From Adiantum capillus-veneris (lineage: Eukaryota > Streptophyta > Polypodiopsida > Polypodiales > Pteridaceae): a DNA stretch of 64,000 bases. Where the stretch lies: positions 40,546,037 to 40,610,036 of the forward strand of contig CM043966.1 in NCBI GenBank assembly GCA_014529385.2. The letters run 5' to 3'. Positions within the stretch are counted from its first letter, which is position 1, and each line of letters begins with the position of its first letter. The notes beneath the pieces were generated by a model. The model did no database searches and was not told the DNA's origin. It was given only the letters and a program-made list of their open reading frames with translations. Both the position numbers and the translations under genes were made by a program. This document shows positions 1 through 11,442 of this stretch, piece after piece.

Positions 1-1073
1 TTCTAATGATGGCTTCCATAGCTCGCTTAGATCTCCCTTGAGTGCTCTTTCACCTCTGAAGCTTTCCATTAGCCTTTCTAGCCACGCCGCTTTCTGTGAC
101 TTGGTCTCTTTGATTGGCACTTGTACACTTTCCTTCTTTCCTTTCTTCGACTCTGGCGGCTCTTCTAGCACGGTTTCTAACCGGCGCTTCAACCTTGTGG
201 CTACTTTGGGTGCCCTGGAAGGTTCTTCTTCTTTATCTTCTTTGAGCTTTAGCCAATCATTTTGTGAAGGAGGTTCAGGCTAGTTTCCTTTGGTGTGCAA
301 TGCTCCATAGACCACTTTTGTTATTAACTCACCAGGTACAATGTAGGTGGGATTTTTGTTGCCCATCTTCACCAAGTTGTCATGGATGTAAGCAGCATAA
401 TTGATCACTTTTGGCTTGCTCTTCTGCATTGCCCATGTGAAGGTGGTGGCAATGGCTCCAGGTGGCATCCTGTACTTTTGTGGCCGCTTTGTACACATGT
501 GGAAGTATTGGTTGTAAAGTTGGCTCATGATAGCCACTTTTGGGTTTGCAATATCTTCAAAAGTGTAGTTGTTCTTCTTTCCTGAGTAGACTTTGACTTC
601 ATCTCTCCTCTTTGTCACACTGTCTCCCTTGTTGGAGATGTCTAGTGCGGCTGCCACCACCCTCTCTGTGATGACAATCATGATATCTAGCTTGCATTTT
701 AAATCAGTGACTCGGGCCACTTCATCTTCTTTGATAGTGGTTACAAATTCCTACACTCTTTTTATGTCAATCCCCACTGGCAAAGCTTCAAAATAGTTAT
801 GTAGATCCAGCTTTTCCAGGTAATCTCCCATATTGCTTCTAACAAATTCATTGAGCTCCCGTGGTATCATGGGTAGCTCCACTGCATTTCCTTTAGGATC
901 TTTGAACACGCCAAGTGGTAGATCTTTAAATCATTGGACTCTAGCAAATCATCTTGAATCCATGTGCTGGTTGGCTTCAGGGTTCCTTCTGGGATCACAA
1001 ATGACTCTACTTCTTCCAAATAGTCTTTTATTGTCATCCTCTTCTTCTTTGCAGGTGATTTTGCGGCTGCCAT
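1..1073 (-). pseudogene. N-terminal part of ORF3 of GIANT copy 1 (runs off the window)
   Basis: The ATG at 1073 opens MAAAKSPAKKKRMTIKDYL, a short basic start, and then frames change at about 900 and at 720-740. The piece 720-280 (ARVTDLKCKLDIMIVITERV ... MSQLYNQYFHMCTKRPQKY) matches the ORF3 piece at 51674-51324 of copy 2. The gene continues left of position 1; its remainder is visible in copy 2 down to 48764. No known enzyme motif is visible. See 48764-52136 for the whole protein. Confidence 0.7.
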
Positions 1074-1199
1074 GGACCTTGTTGCACTCAGTAGTCTGAA
1101 GTTAGCGTTTTTTCCATATTAGCTGAGAAACTAAGTTCTAACTATCCAAATGACTTCAAAATTGAAAATAAAACTTAAAAGGAACTAGGGAAACTCTTC

Positions 1200-1860
1200 A
1201 TGTGCCCACAATAACTTTTCTGGTCAAAATTTATCATTTAGACATCCTACGCGTAGGATGTCTACCTTGCCTGTTTTTTGTGAAACTTGGTAGGCTGATG
1301 GCCCTTGACCTGTGCAACATGGCTATGAGATTGGAATTGGATTTGGGCATCAAAAAGTGCATTTTAGGGCAGATTCAGACTTAAGGCTCACAAATTGGGT
1401 AGGATGTCCTCAACAGGCGGCAAATGATATTCAAATGGGTTGAAAGTTGATATACATGCTCCTTGCACCATGTTAATGGCCCCTATGAAGTCAATTCTTG
1501 CACAGCAGGTCAAAATCATGCTGGAGACATCCTACGCGTAGGATGTCTTTTTCATCAAAATGACTTGAAATTGGTTCTGGGGGTAGCTCTTGGCATGTGG
1601 AACAAGGCCCTGCTCTTGGATTTTGATTTTGGATAAGCATTTGTGTTGATAAGAGCATGTGTAGTGTTTTTGGGCTCGAAAAGTGCATCTTGAAGGTGTT
1701 GGGGGCCAAATGTGATGAGAATGGCTTGAAACTTGAAATATGAGCTTTGGAAGGTGTTATAAGGAGATCTGGTACTGAAAAATGCCAGCGGGGGTCCAAA
1801 TTGGTCATTTAGACATCCTACGCGTAGGATGTCTATTTCATCATTTTTCACATATGACCC
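1200..1860. repeat. Degenerate ~285-bp tandem repeat with a palindrome in each unit (copy 1)
   Basis: Perfect palindromes (arm GACATCCTACG plus its reverse complement) stand at 1241-1262, 1526-1547 and 1812-1833, i.e. 285 and 286 bp apart. The first and third extend to 26 and 24 or more nt. Sequence between them is related but diverged (repeated themes: an ATGGCTATG/TGGAACA stretch, a TTGGATTTTGATTTGG-like stretch, GGGCTCGAAAAAGTGCAT-like). The same three-unit layout is present at 61075-61665. Confidence 0.8.
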
Positions 1861-2056
1861 CAAGATAGCTTGGCAATGTGCTCATGAGTGTATTGTGCAA
1901 GTTTCATGTGATTTGGACTAGTTTTGGTAGGTCTATGGCCCATTATTGCCTCTATGCTCTGACTTTGCGTTTTTTGATGCATATGAGGTCAATTTTTGTC
2001 CAAATGTGATGAAACTTGGTGGCTAGCATGTACAGGCTATTCAGAAGCTGTGTGTG

Positions 2057-3385
2057 TTAACACTAGGTTGGTAATGGGACACTTTTATGTCCTGTTAAGT
2101 GACCATTTTCCTTGAATTATGTCAAGAGTTTCAAAATGGATTTTGAGGTGCTATCTATCTAGAAAGTTGTGTCACGAGCTTAAAAAAACTCGACATTTTT
2201 TTGGAATATCAATTCCATCTTTAACATTGTCCTTGCACAACATTTCACAACCTAAACTGTGTGAAAAAATGGGTCCTGGTTTTGGCTTTTTTCAACTTTT
2301 TGCAACTATACCACTCTAGAATTTATGTTTGTGAGGTCTATAGTACTAGAGAACTATCTTTAGTAGTCCTCAACATGTCCTAATGCTTCTAGGGAGAAAT
2401 AAATATTAAAGTTGTAAGTTATGACCAAATTACAAAAATTGTCAAATCCTGTTTTTTAGCCAATTTTAGCTCTTCCATGATTTTTTTGGTGGCTTTCATG
2501 ATATCCAAATGCAGTTTTGATTTTCTATGTCGCATATTGTAACATAAAGCTAATATTCCTTGAGTTTTGGGGCACCTAATACCCTATTTTGCATAGTAGA
2601 CAACGATGGTTGATTTTTTCAATTATAGAAGAAAACGAAACATTCTAGTATATCAAGTATAGCTTTTTCAATATTGTTAGTTTCTTGTGACAACTACATG
2701 CATTTTGTAGGTAGTAACCATATCTAGTCATAAGTATCAAATTCTGCTAGATATTGAATAGTTTCTATGGGATTCTACAACTCATAATGTTGAACCCAGT
2801 TTTTTCATGTTTGCTGTATTTAACACTTCATCTTTGTCCCCAAGATTCCCCTTGGTAAGAAATGTATTATTCTTTTGACATGCTCCATGGCTTCTTATGA
2901 ACATAAAGGAAAATAGGGAACTAAGAAAACATGCATATATTATTTTTATTGAGCGTGGCTATAGAAACTTTGATGATAGGTTTGCAGAATGGTAAAAATT
3001 CAACTTTTTTGTACCTATTTATTTTGGCAAAACAAAAAATAGTGAGTGAGAAGCAATCATATGTTCTGATCACCAACCCATTGAAGTTAACTAGGGAATT
3101 TATCTCAAGTCCTACAAAAATCCCTAATCTTATTTTTATGCAACAAAACATAAGAAATGACTGTTTTGATGAAAATGCACTGGTCCATCAACTTTGGAGG
3201 CTTGGTGTGACCAAAAGATGAGAAATTTTACAAGTTTCTTATTTTTTCCATGTGTAGTAGGCCTTGAACTATAACCTCATGAAAGGATTTTACAAAATGA
3301 GTGGATCTACTATGGTTTTGAAGGTTTTTTACAAAACTGTGAAAGGACACTTTTATGTCCTATTAGGTTACCAACCTAGTGTTAA
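2057..3385. mobile_element. Non-autonomous DNA transposon with TTAA target duplication, inserted in GIANT copy 1
   Basis: Perfect 14-bp terminal inverted repeats CACTAGGTTGGTAA (2061-2074 and 3368-3381) are flanked on both sides by TTAA (2057-2060, 3382-3385). Just inside each end is the near-palindrome GGACACTTTTATGTCC (2077-2092 and 3345-3360), in direct orientation. The interior (1.25 kb) is AT-rich, with only short ORFs and no recognisable transposase. GIANT copy 2 has the uninterrupted left flank (GTGTGTG) at about 61885 without this element, an empty-site control. TTAA duplication is typical of piggyBac-type elements; class assignment is inference. Confidence 0.8.
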
Positions 3386-3419
3386 GAGATGTTGAGTTTT
3401 GTGCCAGATTTGGCCTTGA

Positions 3420-3441
3420 GACATCCTACGCGTAGGATGTC
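3420..3441. repeat. Fourth 3' palindrome of GIANT copy 1
   Basis: A perfect 22-nt palindrome with the same arms, just outside the right end of the TTAA element. The matching stretch (about 3386-3545) is absent from copy 2 at about 61890, so copy 2 has three, not four. Confidence 0.85.
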
Positions 3442-5046
3442 TCCTGATGAAATTTTTATGGTGAGTGCTATTGGTACCTACCCTGAGTCCCCCTAAGTCC
3501 CTTTTAAGCCCTATTTCAACAAAAAAGTCAAATAGATAGAAAGAAACTCCCTGTGTGGATTTTAGAGCCTCCGAGCCATTTTTTGACTTTTGGAGTGCTT
3601 TTCGGTGATGAATTTCCTTGATGTTGGTCTCCATAGCTTCACGGTCCCTTGGGGATCCTCGCCATATGGTTTTTGTTGACTTTGGCTTCACCGGAGCTCC
3701 ATTTGGCAATTTGTCGCTCTCGAAGCACCCGTGGTTGCGTTTACATGTCATCGATGACTCGTGGTGGTCTACCACCATAGGAATTGGTTTTTGATGATCT
3801 AGAAAAGCTGCTCGTGAAGTTTGGTGGCAAACAGACATGCGGTTTGGCCGCGAGAGCTATTTGACGCTTTGTGTGTCTAAAGCCGTTTCTAAAGCTTAGT
3901 GCCGCTTCGGGTCGCCTTATGGCCATGTGGGCTATATAGACTTGTAGAGCATGTCGAGATGCTCCTACCCGTGAGTTCTGGTAGCATTTGGGCGCCTTTC
4001 CACCTATTTACCATTTGGTGGCCTCTTTGGGTTAGCCGTTAGGTGGTCACTTCTACCTGTAGGTCTCTATTGCTCGCTTCTCGTGTGAACCCTACGCTAG
4101 TTTTCGCGACAAAACAACAAACATGCGCGAAAAGCTCAAGGTGGTGAGCCTACCTCTCATGTCTGGAGCCTATCGAGTGGTCGTGCGCGTCGTAGAAGCC
4201 ACTGGAAGTCCCGTTCGCTCTAGGTGGCAAGAGCTCCCTCTCAAAAGGCAATAGTAGAAATGAGCCTAAAATGAAGTGAAATTTTTTTATAATGAGGGTC
4301 CCCGAACCACTTTCCATGAAATTTGACATGTGCTCCCAACTTCTTGCGAGATGTGGTTTAGGCTCAAAAATTTCTTGATTTGGACTCCATTTGCCGAGTT
4401 TCCGAGAAATTTGACGTTTCGGTCAAAATCCGGCCAAAACACACTTTCCGCTCCATTCACATAATTGCACCCCCATTGTACCATAGGTTGTCCTATAGTC
4501 ACTGAATATCCCCATATTTGTTTTTTTCATTACGACCGTTTTCACCTGCTTTTTTAATTTTTGAAGTTTTTCTGCGGATAATTAGTAAAATTAAAAAGAA
4601 AATAGAAAATTAAACCCAAAAAATCCCCAAAAATCATAATAACTCAAAAACATCACCGAAAAACACTATGTATACTCACATGAAATTTTTATGGCCGGAT
4701 TTCTCCGTTTTAGCAATATTTTGCCGAAAATGGCTATTTTTACCTATATACACACACCTAGGGGCTTGATTTGGCGTTTGACCCCATATACTTGTAGATT
4801 CATGTTGTATAAGGGCATATGTACTTAGGTTAATCCAAAAAATTTCGCAATCAAATGACAACCCTCTAAAATAGTCGAAAAACATGCCCTCTTTTTGCTC
4901 TTTTTTCCATTAGGTTCGCATTTGAGAATGCCTTAGTGCTCCCCCCCTCCTAGCCGGAGTCCTCCCGGACGACAAGGTATCGCCTCGGAGTATGTGCCAT
5001 GCATGGAGTGAAAAATTGTGATAATGCTCGGCCGTGTAATGTGGCC

Positions 5047-5512
5047 CTATATGATGCATACTCGGTCAATGCATGGAAAAATTAATGATGTGCAAGAAGA
5101 GGGTATAAGCAAGATGCTTATTGGCATTCTCCATCGAGGTTTTCTGTTTGTTGTTGATTTGGTTGGCGGATTTTCTTTGCAAGTAAAAGTTGTAACTCCA
5201 CCGCTCTCTGTTTGATCGTCTTTCTTGCAAAAGTCGCTTGGTTTGCCGCTACAGTCGATATGGCCATGGTTATCTCCTTGGAAAGAAATGTCGTGGCGGA
5301 GTTGGCCGTAATATTTGTCTCTTCTTCTTTCCATTTGTAGCTTTGTTTTGGAGGTCTTTGTAGGTTTATTGCTACTTCTTGGTTGTCATTGTTTTGCTGT
5401 TGATTGGCACCCACATAGATCGGTTTGTCGGTTTCTTATGTAGTGTATGTCTGCATGCCGATGTTGCTTGTACTGAAGGGAGCTCCTGTTGCTTTGGTTT
5501 CGGGATCCAAAT
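5047..5512 (-). pseudogene. Basic C-terminal tail of the post-integrase domain, GIANT copy 1
   Basis: Overlapping short frames (5414-5118, 5334-5047) rich in Gln, Asn, Thr and Lys match the piece at 63965-63567 in copy 2 (shared: FARKTIKQRAVELQLLLAKK / FAKKTIKQRTVELQLLLAKK). The conservation of protein-like sequence between two copies suggests it was coding. No known domain is visible. Confidence 0.5.
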
Positions 5513-6256
5513 TCAAGCCGCTCTGAAGTTGTTGCTGAGCATTTTCTTTGGGATCCATATCTGTTTTATTCCCTTGGTTTTTGGTTGAACTGTATGCTTT
5601 TGTTGACTTCTTCTGTTGTATTGTGGTTTGTTTGCCATGTTACCTCTATCCTTCCACACCCATACTTGTTTTTCGGGTGTTGCTAACCTTGATCTTTTCA
5701 CTGCAGTCTGTGTTGTTTTATGCTTGTAGGGAACATGGTTGGAAGTCCCCTGTTTGTGCGCCACGAGTATCGTGTTGTTCTTTAGTGGCACCCATTCTTT
5801 TGGTTCTTTATCCAGTGATTGCATTGCTGCCAGCTGATTCTTCCAGGGTTGCTGAGCAAAAGCTATCACCTGTTGTTCTTGTGCATGCTGAATTTTGACT
5901 GCATCTGCATTCCAATCTATCTGCACATTATACTCTTTTTGCCAAGGTTGCCCCAACAACATGGGGTGTTGTATGATTTCATCCTCAACCACATAAAACT
6001 TGTGTGGGTAAATATATTGATGTATTTGTACATGCAATATATTCAAGCCCAATGGTTTCAGCGAATGTGATGTACTACTTTCCAGCACCTGTGGAGTAGG
6101 ATGTAGTTGATCTTTGGGCTTGAGCTGTTTGTATAATCTCTAAGAGATTAGATTTGCTTGAGATCCAGAATCAAGCAATGCCATCGATTCAACTTGATTG
6201 CTACCCACTTTGACTACAATTATTGGCTCCACTGTATCTTCATCAAAATTCGTTAG
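5513..6256 (-). pseudogene. Second retropepsin-like domain in frame behind the integrase, GIANT copy 1
   Basis: The frame is that of the integrase tail, interrupted by TGA at 6259-6257 and TAG at 6142-6140. It reads VESMALLDSGSQANLIS (DSG at 6172-6164), then about 65 residues later HPMLLGQPWQ (about 5960-5940). An ALLDSG ... LLGxxW pair at this spacing is the hallmark of retropepsin-fold domains. It is followed by a basic tail with WxPK-type repeats (IWIPKKML, IWIPK). The regular protease of this element is in its normal place before the RNase H (9414-7177), so this is an additional domain. Function is unknown; a polyprotein-processing or structural role is inference. Confidence 0.7.
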
Positions 6257-7176
6257 TCAAATAGCATTTATGCGCAAAGGTGATCCACAATGTTGTTGTT
6301 GTCGTAGAAGCCGTCTTTTTGCAATGCGTTCTTTTGCTTCTACTTGGGCTTCTTCTCGTACCCTCTGTTTCTCCTTCATCCGTTGTTTTTCTTGATGGAT
6401 TTGTTGAAGCATATCCTGTATTAGTGGCAAATGATACTTTTTTAACCGACACCCACTAATCCAATTTGGCATTTCTTCACCTGCTAATGTAGCAAGCTTG
6501 ACAGTTCCACTTTGTGATAGGTCACTAATCACAAAGGGTCCCATCCCTCGCTTTTTAAGTTTCTTGGCATGTTGCTTCAAGGTATAAACAAGTACATAAT
6601 CACCTGTTTTGAACTCTTTCGTGCGCACATGCTTGTCAAAAAACTCTTTTTGTCTTCTCTTTTTAGCATATATCGAAGCTACAGCTCTCAGTCGTAGTTC
6701 ATCTAGATTTTCAAGATCATCTATTCTTGAAGAGAGCTCATGCCCTGTCCATTCTAAACGTTTCACTACTGGTAGAGTTGGAATTAAACACTCTATGGGT
6801 AATATAGCGTTTAGGCCAAACACCATGTTGTACAGTGTTGTTCCTATTGATGTTTTGTAAGCTACCCTGTATGCCCATAGTGTTGAGTGTAACTGTTGAT
6901 CCCAGTCTGTCCTTGATTCTGATACAATTATAGTCAGAACAGGGCATAGTGTTTTATCTGTGGCTTCAGCTTGTCCATTGCCTGTGGATGATATGGAGCA
7001 GATTTTCTATGTATGACCAGGAATTCCTCTAGCAGATATTCAATGACTTCATTAAGAAAATGTGTCCCTCGATCACTGACAATTTCTATTGGTGACCCGT
7101 ATCGTACAAAGACATTCTCATACAAAAATTGTGCAATGGTTCTTGCGTCTGCTTTTTGTGTTCCCTTGGCTTCCGC
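6257..7176 (-). pseudogene. Integrase core and C-terminal domain, GIANT copy 1
   Basis: Core pieces: VRYGSPIEIVSDRGTHF (second catalytic Asp, about 7070-7100) and APYHPQA (about 7000-7010); directly after this a one-base frameshift hides the Glu region, whose other-frame reading QAEATDK is visible. The piece 6826-6257 has NAILPIECLIPTLP, KEFKTGDYVLVY and RGMGPFVISDL, the GPF/Y-type C-terminal domain, and then a long Gln/Lys/Glu-rich helical tail. No chromodomain follows. Instead the same frame continues through one TGA (6259-6257) into a second protease-like domain. Confidence 0.8.
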
Positions 7177-9414
7177 CTATTTTGTGAGATAGTCCGTAGC
7201 CACAATGATATATTGGGTATGGGTGCAATATGCAGGGGGTGAAATAGCCCCCACAGAATCAATGCCCCATTTTGCAAATGCTCTTGCTCCCATCATTGGC
7301 CATAGTGGCATCTCATCTCTCTTTATCAGCACCTTGGTGCGTTGACATGCGTCACAACGTTTTACAAACTCCTCAGCATCTATATGCAATGTAGGCCACC
7401 ATATTCCTGCGGTTAAGACAATTTTTTCCATCTTATTTCCTGAAAAATGGCCTCCACTTATGCCTCCATGTGCGTGTTCTAGAATCAGAAGGTATTCACT
7501 TTCACTTGCACATTTTCTAAGTTGATTGTCCTTTCCTCGCTTATAGAGTTGATTCCCAATTAAATTAAAGTCGCGAGCCTCCAGCTCTACAGCCCTTTTC
7601 CTTGCTTTTGCTATGTTTTCAGGAAATGTCCTTGTGGTTAAGAAATCAATGATATATTGACTCCATGCAGGTGCAATGTTTACCTGAAACAATGTCGCGT
7701 GATCCTCTGGTCGTTTGGCACTACATATAGTACAATTGTTAACATAAGCATGTGTGTCAGCATACATAGTTGGCCAATAAACCCCTAATTGTTTCAGTCT
7801 CTGGTGTGTTTTCATTGTTGAACAATGAAATGCACAATCTTGGACATGTGCTTCTTCAAGATAACACTCGAATTCCTCCGGATTTATACATAATCGTAGA
7901 ATTTGGTCCGAGCCTAGATAATACAGCCGTCCTGCAATCAACTGGAAGTTTTTTGTTTGTTGAATTGTTTGTTGTTTGGATCTATCTTCCCTGTTATCAA
8001 ATCTATCTCCAAAGGAAAGAATGCTAACAATTTCCTGAGACCATTTAGGTATCATTTCAATATTGAAAAGATAAGCATCAAGTATGTCATCATCTACTCC
8101 TTCAGGAGCTTCCCCATTTTGCAGCCTTGAAAGATGATCCGCCTGTAGATGAGTTTTACCCTTTTTGACCACCACTGTGAAATCAAACTCTAGCAATATA
8201 ATAAACCAATGTACAATTCTCCTAGTATTGCATGGTTCCTGGCGTCTGGGGTGTTGATTGGAAAAATCATAAAACTTGATATTCGTTGTTTTCTCCCCAT
8301 GCTCGCTTGAGCTGTCTGAACACTCGTTATCTGCATCGTTATTTACCTCCAGATGCTCAGAGGAGTTATAAAACTCTTCTTGTTCTGGTGGTTCTACATT
8401 CTCATCCCCTGCTGGTATAAGGCTTACCATGTAATAGGGTAGCGCATCATAGCCGTCCTTATCGCAAAATTTTGTCGTTGGGCTATCTGTAATGGTACAA
8501 ACATCCAATGTTGCTAATATGTGTTCCCATTCTAGAGATTCTAAGGCATCTTCAAAAAAAGGTTCCAGAATATAATCCTTGTCATCAATAGCTCTCTCTA
8601 AGATGCATTCCTCTCTTTTTAAGCTCTCACAATGTGAAGCTCTGCACATCCATAACTCTTTTTTTTGCCCTAACCATGCTGGGAGTTCTGACCCTACCAA
8701 TGTAGCTGAATCAAACTCTTCCACTAGTGTCTGATTTACATCTTTGTAACTATGGTCTTTCAGATGTATTTTGGTTGTAGTCTCGCCATGTCTTAGGTAT
8801 ATGTGGTCGTAACCCCAATCCTGAACCATCTTCAATTGTCTCATGAATGGTCTTCCCAAGATGATCTCGTAACTGTTCTTTTTGTTGAGATCGACTATTG
8901 CAAACGTATGTTCATACTTGATTCCGCACGAGGAGACAATTACTTTTTCTAAGAGTCCTAGAGGCTTTTTCATGAACCCATCTGCCAATTGCAATTTCAT
9001 TCTGGTAACTCTCAAAGCCGATTTTCCCCATTTTTTCCAGATTTCCTTGGTGGCGATAGCAACTCCTGCTCCACTGTTAAGAATAGCTTTTAGAACTACT
9101 CCTTGGAATTCTACTGGTAGTGTGGTATTTCTATCTTCTCCCTCGCAATATTCTCCAACCTTGCTTAAAGGTACTGGCCTTGTGTTTAGTTGAGGCTTGT
9201 CCAATTCTCTGATCCCTTCTTGAAGTTTCGAGGTGGGGTCTTTTACTCCAAATTTTTCTAAGCATTTGCCTACGGTGGTCCACATGTTTGGCCTTAGCCT
9301 TAGGAGTTCAGATAGTGTGATTGTGCATGCCACAGGGGTGGACAATAACTCAATCAATCCTTCTGAATCCATCACTCTGTTGGAAGAAAGTCTTTGAGAT
9401 GGGATTGCTCTCAC
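7177..9414 (-). pseudogene. Protease - RNase H tail - tandem H2C2 - integrase start, GIANT copy 1; reverse transcriptase absent
   Basis: A 745-codon open frame. Residues about 95-195 form a retropepsin: LNSGAGVAI (113-121; the catalytic Asp of the usual D-S-G is Asn here) and ILGRPF (185-190). After an acidic linker, RRIVHWFIILLEFDF ... ADHLSRL (about 390-430) is the C-terminal tail of gypsy RNase H. Between protease and this tail no RT motif (no YxDD) is present, so RT and most of RNase H are deleted. Two H2C2 zinc modules follow: CTICSAKR and CDACQRTK end them. The frame then enters the integrase core (FAKWGIDSVG, first catalytic Asp) and ends at a TAG in place of an expected Trp after ATDYLTK. 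The element cannot supply its own RT. Confidence 0.85.
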
Positions 9415-9498
9415 CTCAGACTTGGCTTCATACTCCCCTATGTAAGAAGGTAGAGTTTTTAGCGAGTCTGGTTAGCTGTTCCCCGAACTAATTAATCC

Positions 9499-10255
9499 CT
9501 AGTCTCCCCCTTGTGAATGCATATCAAAGTTCATTTGTGATCCTCCCTCGAATTCTTCAATAGGAGGTAAGATCTTATTTTTCTCTTTTCTCGTGCTATT
9601 CATTTGGTAGCTCACCTTGTTAGCTTCGTTGGTGTCACGGATCTGCTTCCACAGGTCATCTAGACCGTTACAATCCTTACCCATTTCTACCAACGTTTTA
9701 GGTTGAAAACCATCATTTGTCCCATCTGTTGTATTTGGCACTATGATAGGATCTCCCCTAGACTTAGAGGCAGTCATGAGTCTCTCCTTCGTGTCTACTA
9801 TTTTCTCTAATTTGGTTTGATAGGGGTTGGAGCTGGTACTTCATGCCAACTTGTAGGTTTACAAAGCGGGTTTTCTATCAAGGATTGAGCTGTTTCAATC
9901 ATCTTTCGACACATTTCCAATCTCTGTTTTTCTATCTCAGCATATGGATAAGTCATCCATCTTTGCTCTTGGGTTTGGTTGTTTTTGAGTTTGGCTTCGT
10001 AGGCTTTTAAAAGTGTGTCTAACTGCTCATTTACCTTTTCTGCCAACACTGATCCTCCTGATCCTGCACTTTTGGGTTGTGCTATTTCTTTGGGTGCTAT
10101 GGTTGCCGCAGTGTGTGAGCTGAGACTAGCTAGATCCTCTAACCGCTCTAATCTATCCTTTGTGTGTTTTAACTCCTCGGATAGAGCCGTTTGCTCTTAT
10201 TCTCTCCTGGCTTTCATACGCGCCTTTCTAGCTTTCCAAATGCTTCTCTGATTTT
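9499..10255 (-). pseudogene. Gag-protease linker of GIANT copy 1
   Basis: Two open pieces (10049-9807 and 9777-9499) with charged, helical composition (for example QLDTLLKAYEAKLKNNQTQ) lie between the zinc knuckles and the protease. No catalytic motif is visible. They are most simply the polyprotein linker, broken by stops. Confidence 0.5.
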
Positions 10256-10351
10256 TCATTTCTGGACTTGGGGCATCGGTTTTTGGCTCTTCAATTATGG
10301 GTTCATTTGTCATGCTTTGAGCTTGGGCTCGTGTCAGTGCCTGAATAGGTA

Positions 10352-11316
10352 TTACTGTCTCGTTTTCTGACCCTCCACTGGAAGGTACTGCTCCAACATG
10401 TTCAAGGTAGTTTTTGCTCCTTTTCTCGGGTTCTTAGGGCAATCAAGAATCAAATGAGTAATTCCACACTCGATGCAATATGCGTTGACTCTAATGATTT
10501 CATCATGAGGACAGTCTCTTAGCCAATGGTCTCCACCACACTTGTAGCAGGGTCTCTTAGGCTGCTGAGGTGATCCTTGAGCTCCTCTTTGTTGGTATGC
10601 ATGTCTCTGCCCGTCCATGCCTTCGTTGGCTATGAACAACAATTTTCCTTCATCCAAGCTATATCTTCCTTCTCCTGCTGCCTGTGCAGCTGTTGGTAGT
10701 CCTACACTTTCCATCATGCTCCATGGTTCTGGCGTTGGGGTTTCTTCCGGTGGATAATAGACAGGATTTGCAGAATATCCATTGAGATCTTCGTAATATG
10801 CATGCATAGGCACCAAAGACTTCTCTTCTGGTTCAGTTACTGTTGGTGTGTATCTTATGCCGACTGGTCGTAATCCTAGTAAGGGTGGTTGCTGCCCCAA
10901 CACTGGTTGTGGTCTTTCTACGCCTACAGGTCCTGGTAGGTTGCCTGCTTGATACCTAGGCATCGGTGGAAGTTGAAGAGATGCTACCTGAGCTTGGGGA
11001 GCATAAGGTCTCTCTCTCACATATCCCATTCCTCCGTCACATGGTTTGTCCATTTTTATTCAATAGGACACCACTTTGGCTGTTTAGCCTAAGGCTTGAC
11101 GTACAGGTTAATCTTTTTTAGCACTTCCTCTACAAGCTGCTTCTGGCTTACAGCTACTTCTCCTTTTGGTGTTGTCTTAGCGGACTTGCTTCCACTTTGT
11201 TGTGAGGATGAATCATCGTCAAGATCCTTGAATTCACCCTCCTTGTAGACCGCACAATTGTCTACAAGGTAAAGAGCCTCCTTAGTTGACTCATTTAACG
11301 TCGTGCTCCTCTTCAT
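10352..11316 (-). pseudogene. Gag C-terminal part with two zinc knuckles, GIANT copy 1
   Basis: Two open pieces (11316-11089 and 11053-10352) are separated by stops. The second is Pro-rich and then carries two consecutive CCHC-type knuckles, CYKCGGDHWLRDC and CIECGITHLILDC, at about 10440-10560. These are nucleocapsid modules that bind RNA. It ends about ten codons before a stop cluster leading into the protease linker. Confidence 0.75.
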
Positions 11317-11442
11317 ATGTAAGTCCTTCTAAAGATCTGCATTCCTTAGTCCTTGAATAAATATAAGCATAAGTCTGGACTGAGTTGGCAGTTCTTCCAC
11401 AGGGCAGAACTTCACATATGTTTTTAGTCGTAGGGCTGCCTT

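Larger units (their letters stand above)
1131..5046. other. Long non-coding 3' spacer of GIANT copy 1
   Basis: About 3.9 kb between the post-integrase domain and ORF3, without convincing coding sequence. It contains four palindrome copies, a degenerate ~285-bp repeat (1200-1860), and an inserted TTAA element (2057-3385). It aligns with 60950-63560 in copy 2, which lacks the TTAA element. Mono-base runs and short T-rich stretches are common towards the ORF3 side. Confidence 0.7.

Noticed and set aside
2061-3381. Assignment of the TTAA element to the CACTA superfamily because the ends start CACTA
   Set aside because: CACTA elements leave 3-bp duplications; here the three flanking bases differ (TAA versus TTA) while TTAA matches on both sides, and no subterminal CACTA-type repeats are present.
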